Shown one piece after another: positions 9,209-16,702 of a stretch of 40,482 nt of DNA (position 1 is the stretch's first letter; every line of letters begins with the position of its first letter). The notes under the pieces were generated by a model. The model was given only the letters and a program-made list of their open reading frames with translations. It did not search any database and was not told where the DNA came from. The translations under genes and the position numbers were made by a program. The stretch lies in assembly GCA_018817505.1 (NCBI GenBank), contig JAHITR010000128.1, positions 1 through 40,482 on the forward strand, in the 5' to 3' direction. The DNA comes from Candidatus Bipolaricaulota bacterium (GTDB taxonomy: Bacteria > Bipolaricaulota > Bipolaricaulia > UBA7950 > UBA9294).

Positions 9209-9700
9209 ACTGGGAGCTTCACGTCGGACCATTCGATCAAGCCATCGGATGTGTTCCAGCAAGTCGGCGGGAGGCTTCAGTTGCCCCATCTCCAGCTCCC
9301 CAAATCCTTGGATCATGAAGCGTGGTGACCCGTTGTGAAGTGCTGTTCCCAAGCGCGACTGTCCGTTGTGTGTCACAATCGCATGGGATAGCAAGGCTCC
9401 GAACCCATAGAAAGGGCCATTCGATTGAAGCCCTTCGCTCAGAAGACTGCCACCCGCATCCTCCTGCGAATCGTCGAGCGCACGGATTCTCCCAAGGATT
9501 TCAAGACCTTCGCTCCCATCCTGCTGCCACGAAGAAGATGGATGCGTGGCCGCCACAAAGGTTGCGGAGCCCTCAAACATGATGTAGCAGAGTGCTTGGC
9601 GTGGACAAATCTGCTCAAGAACGCTGACGAATCGACTCGTGAGACAGCCACGACTCGCCCAGCTCTCGAATAGGTTCTAGCTGCGCCGCAGTCACTCAAG
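9209..9700 (-). pseudogene. Degraded gene, possibly a secreted zinc-peptidase-like protein
   Basis: On the minus strand a peptide fragment TAAQLEPIRELGESWLSHESIRQR (about 9690-9620) reads in one frame. After a frame change near 9615 it is followed by LEQICPRQALCYIMFEGSATFVAATH and GPFYGFGALLSHAIVTHNGQSRLGTALHNGSPRFM. The order HExxR/H-like, EGSATFVA, then GPxYxxGALLSHAI resembles predicted zinc peptidases of the DUF5700 kind (my recollection, not a search). At least one frameshift and several stops break it. The frame stays open into the end of the preceding plus-strand gene (to 9125), but the last recognisable part lies above 9209. Confidence 0.4.
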
Positions 9701-9804
9701 ATGCCGGCGGCGGATCCGTCGTTGCAGGAAACCCAGCAATGTGACCTGGCAGATGCCCGAAGGTGCGAGCAGCTGGATGGGATGGTCGCGTCACGGACGG
9801 CCGA

Positions 9805-12660
9805 TCAGGTCACGATTCTTGCGGACGCCTTTGAGCCGTCGTGCGCAAACACAAGGCACTGCCGTGGGCGCATTCTCATGAACATCTTGCCCGATCGAAT
9901 AGGGCAAGCAGCTCCGTCGATGCGGTCGATCCACTCGCCATCCTCACGCCGAATTCCTTGCACCGCCACATCGCAGAACTGATCCGACGGGTTGCCAATG
10001 ACGAGGATTGTGCGTAATGCGTCCTGCCGGACATAGGCTGTGACTTCATCGGTTGACAACTGGGGAATGGCGAAGGTCTCAGGGTCTTCATTGATGATGA
10101 GATCCTCGAATTCATGTCGGATCGTCACGCTACGGCGAATCGCCTCAATGAGCTCAGGTGATGCAAGCCAGTCATAGGCAACCGCATTGAACAGAGGCAG
10201 CACGTGCTCTGGGAAGCGTCTGGCTTCGTCAAGGGTGAAATCCAATCCAGTATTGACGGGTGTGGTCTCTCCAAGCTCAAAGCCCGAGTGGAGAAAGGGT
10301 ATTGCTGGGAGAAACACGCCGAACACCCAGCTGAATTTGGAGTGGCCAACACCTCCACGTCGGCTTGCACAGCGAGGTGTGTTGTGCGTCTCTGGTGCCG
10401 CAAAGAAAGGAAGCGGAGAGCCCAGGGTCGCTAGCTTCTCCAGTATGTCGCACTTCAAGTGGTCCGGCCTGTGGATGTGCCACCATAGATTCCCAATCGA
10501 TGCGTTGTAGCCTTCAGCCTTGCTCTCTGCGCGCACAGTGAAGTGCTCTTCCCAGAGAGCGAAGGAAGGATCGACGCCCCGCGCGCCAGCAACGACGCGA
10601 GCCATGAGATCCGTGGGCAGGGCATGTCCCATGTCGATCATTGCCCCATCAATTCCGAAACGATTTTGGAAGTGGGGCAAGATTCCGGCAATGCGATCCC
10701 ATAGATCTGCGACTGCATTTTCCGATCTTGCTAACCTCTGGTCATACATGCGGATCGTGTTGTAGGCGATGTAGTTGAAGTCGGGATGATCGTAGATGCG
10801 CAGGTAGGTGACATCGCCCCACGGTGGCTGCTGATCATCTGGAGGCCAATCGGCAAATGCTCCGGGAACGCGAGCAGCCGAGCCATCACGCAACGTTCCG
10901 ATACACCGTGTTCCTGAAACAGTGACCGCTCCCGCCTCAGGCGGTGGCACAAACATCAGGCGATATTCCTCGGGTGGTACTGGCAGATTTCGAAAATCCC
11001 CTGCATGAACCTGTGCCTTCAACGCACTCAAATCGGCTTCGTTGAAGATAGGACTCCCGTATCCCAAGCGATCCCCTTCAAATGTACCGCGATCTTGGAT
11101 GTCAGCATGAATCCAGTAGAACCAATCCGGACGTTGATGAATCCACTCACTGTCTTTGGCTGATGTGCGAAAGACAAACTCGACGACAACGCGGATTCCC
11201 AACCGATGAGCCGCCTCAACAAAGGCCTTAAACTCGACATCCGGTCCCAATCCGACAAGTGGCTCGGACAGTGTCTCATCCAGTTGATAGGGATTGGCCA
11301 TGGCGTAGGGCGATCCTAGCGTTCCTTTTCGTCCATCCACGCCGATTCTGCAAATGGGCAGCAAGTGCACAACGTTGCATCCGAGTGACTGGATGAATGG
11401 AAGCAATGCGATGGCCTTGAGGAATGTACCTGTCTCCCGAAGCCCTTGACGATTCAGCGTAGAAATGTGTCCGTCCCCGTCGTGATCGAATGCACAGGAT
11501 GAGCGAACAAACAGGTTATAGACGACAGCCCGTCGCGACCACTCCCCCTGTCCTCCCTCAATGAGCTGAGCGCCCGGCTTCTGGAGGATGGCTTCGACTG
11601 CAGATCGCCAGAAACGGGTTGCCTGCGCCTCAACTGCCTCAGTTTGCGCGTCGAGCTTCGGGAGCCACAGATTGGGCACTCGGTAGCCCAAACCCGCGCC
11701 GATCCCTCTTCTCTCCATCCATTGTAGACGTTGCAGCAACGCTCTAAGAGCAGGCGCTTCCAAGGCTGTGCCAGCGAGTTTGGAATGTCTCCAGAGCGGG
11801 CGAGCCCATCTCGCCAGCCATGCCAGCCACGGGCGTGAAAGATTGCCGTTGCGCAATCCTTTGGCTGCCGTCGCCAACCCAACATCGTCTCCCCAGCGTT
11901 CGCGCAGGAAGTACAAATGATCCGCTACCCAGACATAAAGGTCCGCAGCCGTTCGCCGCGGGAATTGGTCGAGGATCCCATCTTGCTCGAAGATCTCAAG
12001 TAGTGGACGGTACAGGCTGTCGTACCAAGACACGACTGCTTCTTCGTAGCTGATTTCCCTCCCCAGTTCCAGTCCCATGAAATATCGGCGTTTGTCAATG
12101 TGCTCAAGGATGGTAGCGTACCGACCGGGACGGGTGAACGTGATGTTCTGCGTAGGGCGAAGCATGTCCAACCTGGTCTGCTTGAGAAAGTCGGTGTATT
12201 CCTTGTTGATTATGAGATCCGCAATATCCGTATGCTTGTCAATCGACACATCAGCGTGAAAATGAACAATCTCCGCTTCGATTGTCTTCATTCGTAATTG
12301 GCGAGCCACAGAAACACGGTGGTTGCCATCGACCACAAAGAATGCCTCCCCCACCCGATAGACCTTGATCGGCGGGAATCCCGCGTCACTGTCGAACATT
12401 CTTCGTACTCCAGACCAACGATCTGCACTCATTGCGGTCTTGGGGAGAAACTCCCGATCGAATTCGTGATATCGATTCACGCTGCCTATGACGCTTTCAA
12501 TGTCGATTTCTTGAAGCCCTTCGTAGGCAGCAGATTTCACCTCGATTTGGCTTCGCACCAGTTCGAATGGAATCAGCAGCGATGGCTTCCCTTTGACGAA
12601 TGCCAACACTCGATTCCAGTTCGCCCGGTGTCTGGCACGCTCGAAGTCATGTTCCATCAT
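9805..12660 (-). CDS. Fusion of a ParB-like N-terminal domain with a GlgE/GH13-like glucan enzyme
   Basis: A 951-residue cytoplasmic protein without a signal peptide. Residues about 1-330 hold a ParB/sulfiredoxin-like core (PPIKVYRVGEAFFVVDGNHRVSVARQL), with DGNHR resembling the ParB DGxHR box, then a helical part. Residues about 390-940 form a GH13-type barrel: VVHLLPICRIG, GSPYAMANPY, GIRVVVEFVFRTS, FGIDGAMIDMGHA (nucleophile-type D676), FALWEEHF (acid E704) and APETHNTPR. In the last motif the usual NHD reads THN (N760), so the transition-state aspartate is absent. The VEFVFRTSAKDSEWIHQRPDWFYW region resembles the maltosyltransferase GlgE. It overlaps the upstream phosphoesterase by ATGA, so the two are translationally coupled. 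This divergent pair faces the alpha-glucan operon, suggesting a role in glucan sensing or metabolism, possibly regulatory rather than catalytic. Confidence 0.8.
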   Translation of the reverse strand: MMEHDFERARHRANWNRVLAFVKGKPSLLIPFELVRSQIEVKSAAYEGLQEIDIESVIGSVNRYHEFDREFLPKTAMSADRWSGVRRMFDSDAGFPPIKVYRVGEAFFVVDGNHRVSVARQLRMKTIEAEIVHFHADVSIDKHTDIADLIINKEYTDFLKQTRLDMLRPTQNITFTRPGRYATILEHIDKRRYFMGLELGREISYEEAVVSWYDSLYRPLLEIFEQDGILDQFPRRTAADLYVWVADHLYFLRERWGDDVGLATAAKGLRNGNLSRPWLAWLARWARPLWRHSKLAGTALEAPALRALLQRLQWMERRGIGAGLGYRVPNLWLPKLDAQTEAVEAQATRFWRSAVEAILQKPGAQLIEGGQGEWSRRAVVYNLFVRSSCAFDHDGDGHISTLNRQGLRETGTFLKAIALLPFIQSLGCNVVHLLPICRIGVDGRKGTLGSPYAMANPYQLDETLSEPLVGLGPDVEFKAFVEAAHRLGIRVVVEFVFRTSAKDSEWIHQRPDWFYWIHADIQDRGTFEGDRLGYGSPIFNEADLSALKAQVHAGDFRNLPVPPEEYRLMFVPPPEAGAVTVSGTRCIGTLRDGSAARVPGAFADWPPDDQQPPWGDVTYLRIYDHPDFNYIAYNTIRMYDQRLARSENAVADLWDRIAGILPHFQNRFGIDGAMIDMGHALPTDLMARVVAGARGVDPSFALWEEHFTVRAESKAEGYNASIGNLWWHIHRPDHLKCDILEKLATLGSPLPFFAAPETHNTPRCASRRGGVGHSKFSWVFGVFLPAIPFLHSGFELGETTPVNTGLDFTLDEARRFPEHVLPLFNAVAYDWLASPELIEAIRRSVTIRHEFEDLIINEDPETFAIPQLSTDEVTAYVRQDALRTILVIGNPSDQFCDVAVQGIRREDGEWIDRIDGAACPIRSGKMFMRMRPRQCLVFAHDGSKASARIVT

Positions 12661-13319
12661 GGCGATATCTCCAACAGCTCGTACCCATAAATGTTGCGAA
12701 CTTCCGTGTCATGATACTGGCGAGGCTCGGTATCGTATCCGTACGACGGGTGCATATGTCCATGGACGTGGTAGATTGGACGCTGTCGGCGAATGAATCC
12801 AAGGAATGATTGGAATCCCCTGTGGCACTGATCGGCGCCATCGTGGATTCCAAACGCTGGTGCGTGTGTGACAAACAAATCGACCTTCCGCTTCCTGAAC
12901 CAGCGGTTCCACGTCAATCGCATTTCAAGCCCAACCATGCGCTTTCGCATCTCCCAATCAGTGTACTGATTTGTTGATCCACCGTAGTACATCGATCCAC
13001 CCAGACCAACAAGGGTAAGCGGACGTCGATTGGGAAGCTTCAGAGTATAGATGCGTCGATCAATGTTCACGGCTCCTTCAGGATGACTGACGGTCCGCCC
13101 GTCACTGGTATGGATCGTGCGATCATGATTGCCAGGCACGTATAGCAGCGGCACATTGAGCGTTGTCAAGACAAACTCCAAATAGGGGAACGGCAGGTCT
13201 CCGCACGAGAGCACGAAATCAATCTCCTTGAAAGCACTGCGTAGAGAGGAAGAGTAGAGGATTTCGCGCACCTGATCGCTTAGCACGAGAATACGCCAAC
13301 CCTGTTCCTGTCTACTCAC
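12657..13319 (-). CDS. Metallophosphoesterase (calcineurin-like)
   Basis: A 220-residue predicted phosphohydrolase. Motifs in order: ILVLSDQVREIL, VLSCGDLP, VPGNHDRT, LFVTHAPAFGIHD and YHVHGHMHPS, matching the metal-binding D, GD, GNHD, H and GHxH blocks of the family. The first block normally reads DxH; here it is DQV, which I recall also occurs in some family members. The frame is open back to 13490, but that would run through the divergent promoter and into the ROK gene. GTG 13319 with AGGA eight bases upstream is the most sensible start and gives a normal family N-terminus. The end overlaps the ParB-GH13 fusion by four bases. Substrate unknown. Confidence 0.82.
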   Translation of the reverse strand: MSRQEQGWRILVLSDQVREILYSSSLRSAFKEIDFVLSCGDLPFPYLEFVLTTLNVPLLYVPGNHDRTIHTSDGRTVSHPEGAVNIDRRIYTLKLPNRRPLTLVGLGGSMYYGGSTNQYTDWEMRKRMVGLEMRLTWNRWFRKRKVDLFVTHAPAFGIHDGADQCHRGFQSFLGFIRRQRPIYHVHGHMHPSYGYDTEPRQYHDTEVRNIYGYELLEISP

Positions 13320-13350
13320 CTCACACGTCCTATATCGTTTGCTCCGAAAG

Positions 13351-13379
13351 TTGACTCGTCGTAGAGACGCCCCTATACT
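13351..13379 (+). promoter_or_regulatory. Near-consensus sigma70 promoter of the alpha-glucan operon
   Basis: TTGACT (13351-13356), a 17-base spacer and TATACT (13374-13379) lie 33 bases before the ROK start codon. The spacer contains the short inverted repeat CGTC-GTAGA-GACG (13357-13369), a possible operator half-site pair. Confidence 0.7.
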
Positions 13380-13387
13380 GCAGTTAG

Positions 13388-13404
13388 TTTCTTCTGTGAA
13401 GGAA
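13388..13404. promoter_or_regulatory. Imperfect 17-bp palindrome, candidate ROK operator
   Basis: TTTCTTC-TGT-GAAGGAA is symmetric except for one pair and lies between the predicted transcription start and the ROK ribosome-binding site (GGAAG 13401-13405). ROK repressors of the NagC/XylR type commonly autoregulate through such sites; binding here is inferred only from position and symmetry. Confidence 0.35.
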
Positions 13405-13412
13405 GTAAGTGT

Positions 13413-14567
13413 ATGCAGATGCATAAGGGTGATCAAGAGCTGGTCCGCAACCAGAATCGAGCGCTGGTGATCAACCTCCTCCGCCTTCATGGCCCGCTTT
13501 CACGTAGCGAGGTTTCTGATCGAACAGGGCTTGCTCCGTCGGCGCTGACGCGTCTCAGCAGAGATCTTCTTGCTGATGGCGTGGTGATTGAGACGGGCAA
13601 GAGCGATTCTACAGGAGGCCGACCAGCTGTTCTGGTATCCCTCAATCCGGAGTATTCACGAAGCATCGGCATGAAGGTGGAACGATCACGGGTACTCGCC
13701 GCTGCCGTCGATCTGACAGGTGTCATTCGCGAAAAAGCAAGCGTTCTGTTTGATGCTCCCCCGTCGCCGGCCAAGGTGATTGACACGGTCGACAAACTTG
13801 TGAAGAAGCTGTCATTTGAACGCATCCTCGGCGTAGGAATCAGCATTTCTGGCTTTGTAGATCCGGCGACAGGCATGGATCTCTATTCTCCCATTCTCGG
13901 GTGGCGGAACGTTCCGTTGCGCGATCCGATTTTTGAGAGAACCGGCCTTCCTGTGTGGATCGAGAACGACGTCAATGCATTGGCACTCGGCGAGCGATGG
14001 TACGGGGCTGGCCGCAATTTCAGCCATTTCATCTGTATTACTGTGGGTGAGGGAATCGGAGCGGGCGTTGTTATTGGCGGCGAGATCTATCGTGGCGCAT
14101 TTGGCGGAGCGGGCGAATTGGGTCATATTACGATCAATCCCGATGGCCCGGTCTGTCGCTGCCAGGAGCGGGGATGCCTCGAGGTCTATGCATCGGATTA
14201 TTTCCTTGGTGAAGAGGCGTCGAGGCTTGGCTTCACCAACATTCAAGGACTCATCGACGCGGGACGTGATGGCAATGCAGATGCCAAAGTGGCCTTCGCG
14301 AGAATGGGCCGATATCTGGGGTTTGGAGCCAAGAATCTTGTCAACCTACTGAATCCTGAGGCCATTATTCTGGGTGGAGAACGAATGGACGCTTCCGATT
14401 TGTTTCTGCCATCGATTGAAGACGAGGTTCGTCGTCACTCGTTCCCCTCCGAGGCGGATCGACTGCAGATTGTCCCCACAGAGCTTGGGGCGGACGGATT
14501 CTTGATCGGGTCAGCAACACTCGTAACAGCCGATTTCTTCCGTGTTCCCGCAGCAGGAGCCATGTGA
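13413..14567 (+). CDS. ROK-family transcriptional repressor (NagC/XylR/Mlc type)
   Basis: A 384-residue regulator. A winged helix-turn-helix at the N-terminus (NRALVINLLRLHGPLSRSEVSDRTGLAPSALTRLSRDLL) is followed by TGGRPAVLVSLNP, the standard linker of this class. The ROK kinase-like sugar-binding domain has VGISISGFVD, the sugar-contact motif IENDVNALALGE, GEGIGAGVVI, the histidine of GELGHI and the zinc motif CRCQERGCLE (C248, C250, C255). It is the first gene of the alpha-glucan operon, which it probably represses until a glucan-derived sugar binds; the divergent phosphoesterase/fusion pair may share the control region. Its end overlaps the next start (TGATG). Confidence 0.93.
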   Translation: MQMHKGDQELVRNQNRALVINLLRLHGPLSRSEVSDRTGLAPSALTRLSRDLLADGVVIETGKSDSTGGRPAVLVSLNPEYSRSIGMKVERSRVLAAAVDLTGVIREKASVLFDAPPSPAKVIDTVDKLVKKLSFERILGVGISISGFVDPATGMDLYSPILGWRNVPLRDPIFERTGLPVWIENDVNALALGERWYGAGRNFSHFICITVGEGIGAGVVIGGEIYRGAFGGAGELGHITINPDGPVCRCQERGCLEVYASDYFLGEEASRLGFTNIQGLIDAGRDGNADAKVAFARMGRYLGFGAKNLVNLLNPEAIILGGERMDASDLFLPSIEDEVRRHSFPSEADRLQIVPTELGADGFLIGSATLVTADFFRVPAAGAM

Positions 14568-16702
14568 TGAGCCTTCGCATTCGCCTTTCTTCTGATGGAC
14601 ATCCTGAGATTTGGGCGAATGATCAAATCCTCGTCTCCAAACTTGATCTTGACATACCCGGGCTTCAGCATGAAGGCTGTCTGGAGTGTGTGCAAGAGGT
14701 GTCTCCGTGGGAATGGCGCGAAGCTGCCCATTGCGGTGAGGCCTATCAGGCATTGCGCCGTACCGTTCGACGAGGGCATGTCCCGCTCATCACCGCCGAA
14801 ATCCTGTCAACAGGCAACGTCGTCACTTTCTCTGTGACCGCTGAACAAACGCTCTCTGGTTTGAGCGTTGGCGATACGTTTGACACGTATTCGGTCGCGT
14901 TCCCCCGAATCGTCTTGCCCAGTCACTATCACTGTCTTCTGACCACCTACGGTCTCGGGCCATCGGGTGGGGATGACGGCGTAGGAGGATATTGGCCGGA
15001 AGCCATGGTCGTTGAGTCCACGAAGCAGATCCCTTCGAAGGCATTCGCGCCACTCGTCTTGTTCGACGAGGCGAATGCGTTGGCCATTGCGCCCGCCAGT
15101 CAGTTCCTGACAAGCGCATTGATCAACGATTGCGGAGACATCGTGAGAACCCTTCACGGCTCCATCGATCGCATCGAATCCGGCACGCGCATTGAAACCC
15201 TATTCGCGTGGGGGGAAAGCGTGACCGCTTCGTTGATGCATGCAGGAGATGTCCTGCTGGCGCGTGGCGGGAAGACACGCCCCACCCCTCGTGACAGCAT
15301 TATGACAACGAAGATGGGATGGTGGAATGCTTATGGCGGCTACTACACAGAGCCGATCCATCCCCTGACTGGTGTCGAACTCGTGGAATTGCTTGCATCC
15401 CTGAAGCAACAGCAAATTCCCATTGGCTACATAGGTTTGGACTTGTGGTATCCGTACAAGTACATCGGGCAGGCTCTTCACTACTCTCCTGACACGGGCA
15501 AGTACGAGCACGGTATCCATCCCATTGCTGAGGAATTCGATCTTCCAGTGGTGCTTCACTTGTCCGCTCTCGCCCAGGAAAACGAGTATCAATCCAACGG
15601 CTCCGACCCGGCCTTCTACCGCCAAGTAGCTGAGGAACTGATCCATCAGCACGCGGTTGTGGCTTGGCACGACTGGCTCCGCACACAACAGCACCTCACG
15701 CCAGCCCTCCGAAACGATCCTGTCATTGCGGATGCGTGGTTCAATGGAATGGCCAAAGCGATGGCAGACAAGGGAATCAGCGTTCTGACGTGCATGCACA
15801 CGATGGGAATGATCCTCGCCTCCACAGGACTTCCTAATGTGATTGCTGCGAGAAGTTCCATCGACTATCTCTTCGCACAGCCGGAGGCGTTGGACACACT
15901 CGAACGCCTGGGGCAAGGTGGGTTCAAAAATGAGGCGACGCCACTTTATGTCATGCGGAGGCAGAATCTTCTTGTCGGCTTCACCTACTACGCGATGGGG
16001 GTGCTTCCGTTTTACGACCTGTTCCTCACCCAATGGCAAGAAGACGTCGGCGGAATCTCCCCGCAAGCAGAAGCCATTCTACGCGCGCTATCGTGCGGCC
16101 CGATGGGCATCGGAGACGGACCGGGGCAGACGGACGTGGATCTCGTTCATGCACTTGTGTCTTCTACTGGCGATTTGCTGCACCCCGATCACCCCCCTTA
16201 TCCAGATACCCCAACGCTAGGAAAATCCATCGAGGTTTATCGAACAGAGCACACTGCAGGCGCAGTAGTGTGGGAGTACGTCATCGCACTCAACACAACA
16301 CAAGAAGTTCAGTCCTTCTCACTGCCTGTGAAGCAGCATGGACAGGTCATCTGGGACGGAATGCATCACTGTGTGGTTGAACAGATGCAAGGCATGCTCG
16401 CATCGGGCGAACTGGCCTACTATGTGATTGTCCCCGAGTTCGATGGCATCGCCCCCCTGGGGCTGTGGAACAAGACCGTGCCTGCACCTTCCCATGTACT
16501 AGTCCATGCAGAGTGGAACGAAGCTTGGAACATTTGGCTCGATGCGCCGGGCGAGACATTCGCCATATGGTCAGCCGATCCAATCATCGTTACGGATCAA
16601 GACGGACGGGAGCTATCCCTAGAACAAGAAGGACCCTTCGCTTTGTGCTTGCTCAGCGAAGGGGTGTCCTCGTTGCGTATCGCCAGGAGGTGGCCCACAT
16701 GA
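14567..16702 (+). CDS. Putative clan GH-D-like glycoside hydrolase (GH36/raffinose-synthase-like barrel)
   Basis: A 711-residue protein without a signal peptide, so probably cytosolic. Residues 1-240 are beta-rich. From about 246 a TIM-barrel-like part begins (MTTKMGWWNAYGGYYTEP), continuing with IGYIGLDLWYPYKY (D292), VVLHLSAL, VVAWHDWL (D369) and AARSSIDYLF (D433); a C-terminal beta domain follows from about 560. The RxSxD[YF] pattern at D433 resembles the acid/base motif of raffinose synthase-type GH36 enzymes, and D369 would then be the nucleophile. This mapping is inference; overall similarity to known families is weak. ATG 14567 overlaps the ROK stop, with AGGAG about eight bases upstream; GTG 14564 is an alternative. 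The gene order implies action on imported alpha-glucosides or galactosides. Confidence 0.6.
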   Translation: MSLRIRLSSDGHPEIWANDQILVSKLDLDIPGLQHEGCLECVQEVSPWEWREAAHCGEAYQALRRTVRRGHVPLITAEILSTGNVVTFSVTAEQTLSGLSVGDTFDTYSVAFPRIVLPSHYHCLLTTYGLGPSGGDDGVGGYWPEAMVVESTKQIPSKAFAPLVLFDEANALAIAPASQFLTSALINDCGDIVRTLHGSIDRIESGTRIETLFAWGESVTASLMHAGDVLLARGGKTRPTPRDSIMTTKMGWWNAYGGYYTEPIHPLTGVELVELLASLKQQQIPIGYIGLDLWYPYKYIGQALHYSPDTGKYEHGIHPIAEEFDLPVVLHLSALAQENEYQSNGSDPAFYRQVAEELIHQHAVVAWHDWLRTQQHLTPALRNDPVIADAWFNGMAKAMADKGISVLTCMHTMGMILASTGLPNVIAARSSIDYLFAQPEALDTLERLGQGGFKNEATPLYVMRRQNLLVGFTYYAMGVLPFYDLFLTQWQEDVGGISPQAEAILRALSCGPMGIGDGPGQTDVDLVHALVSSTGDLLHPDHPPYPDTPTLGKSIEVYRTEHTAGAVVWEYVIALNTTQEVQSFSLPVKQHGQVIWDGMHHCVVEQMQGMLASGELAYYVIVPEFDGIAPLGLWNKTVPAPSHVLVHAEWNEAWNIWLDAPGETFAIWSADPIIVTDQDGRELSLEQEGPFALCLLSEGVSSLRIARRWPT

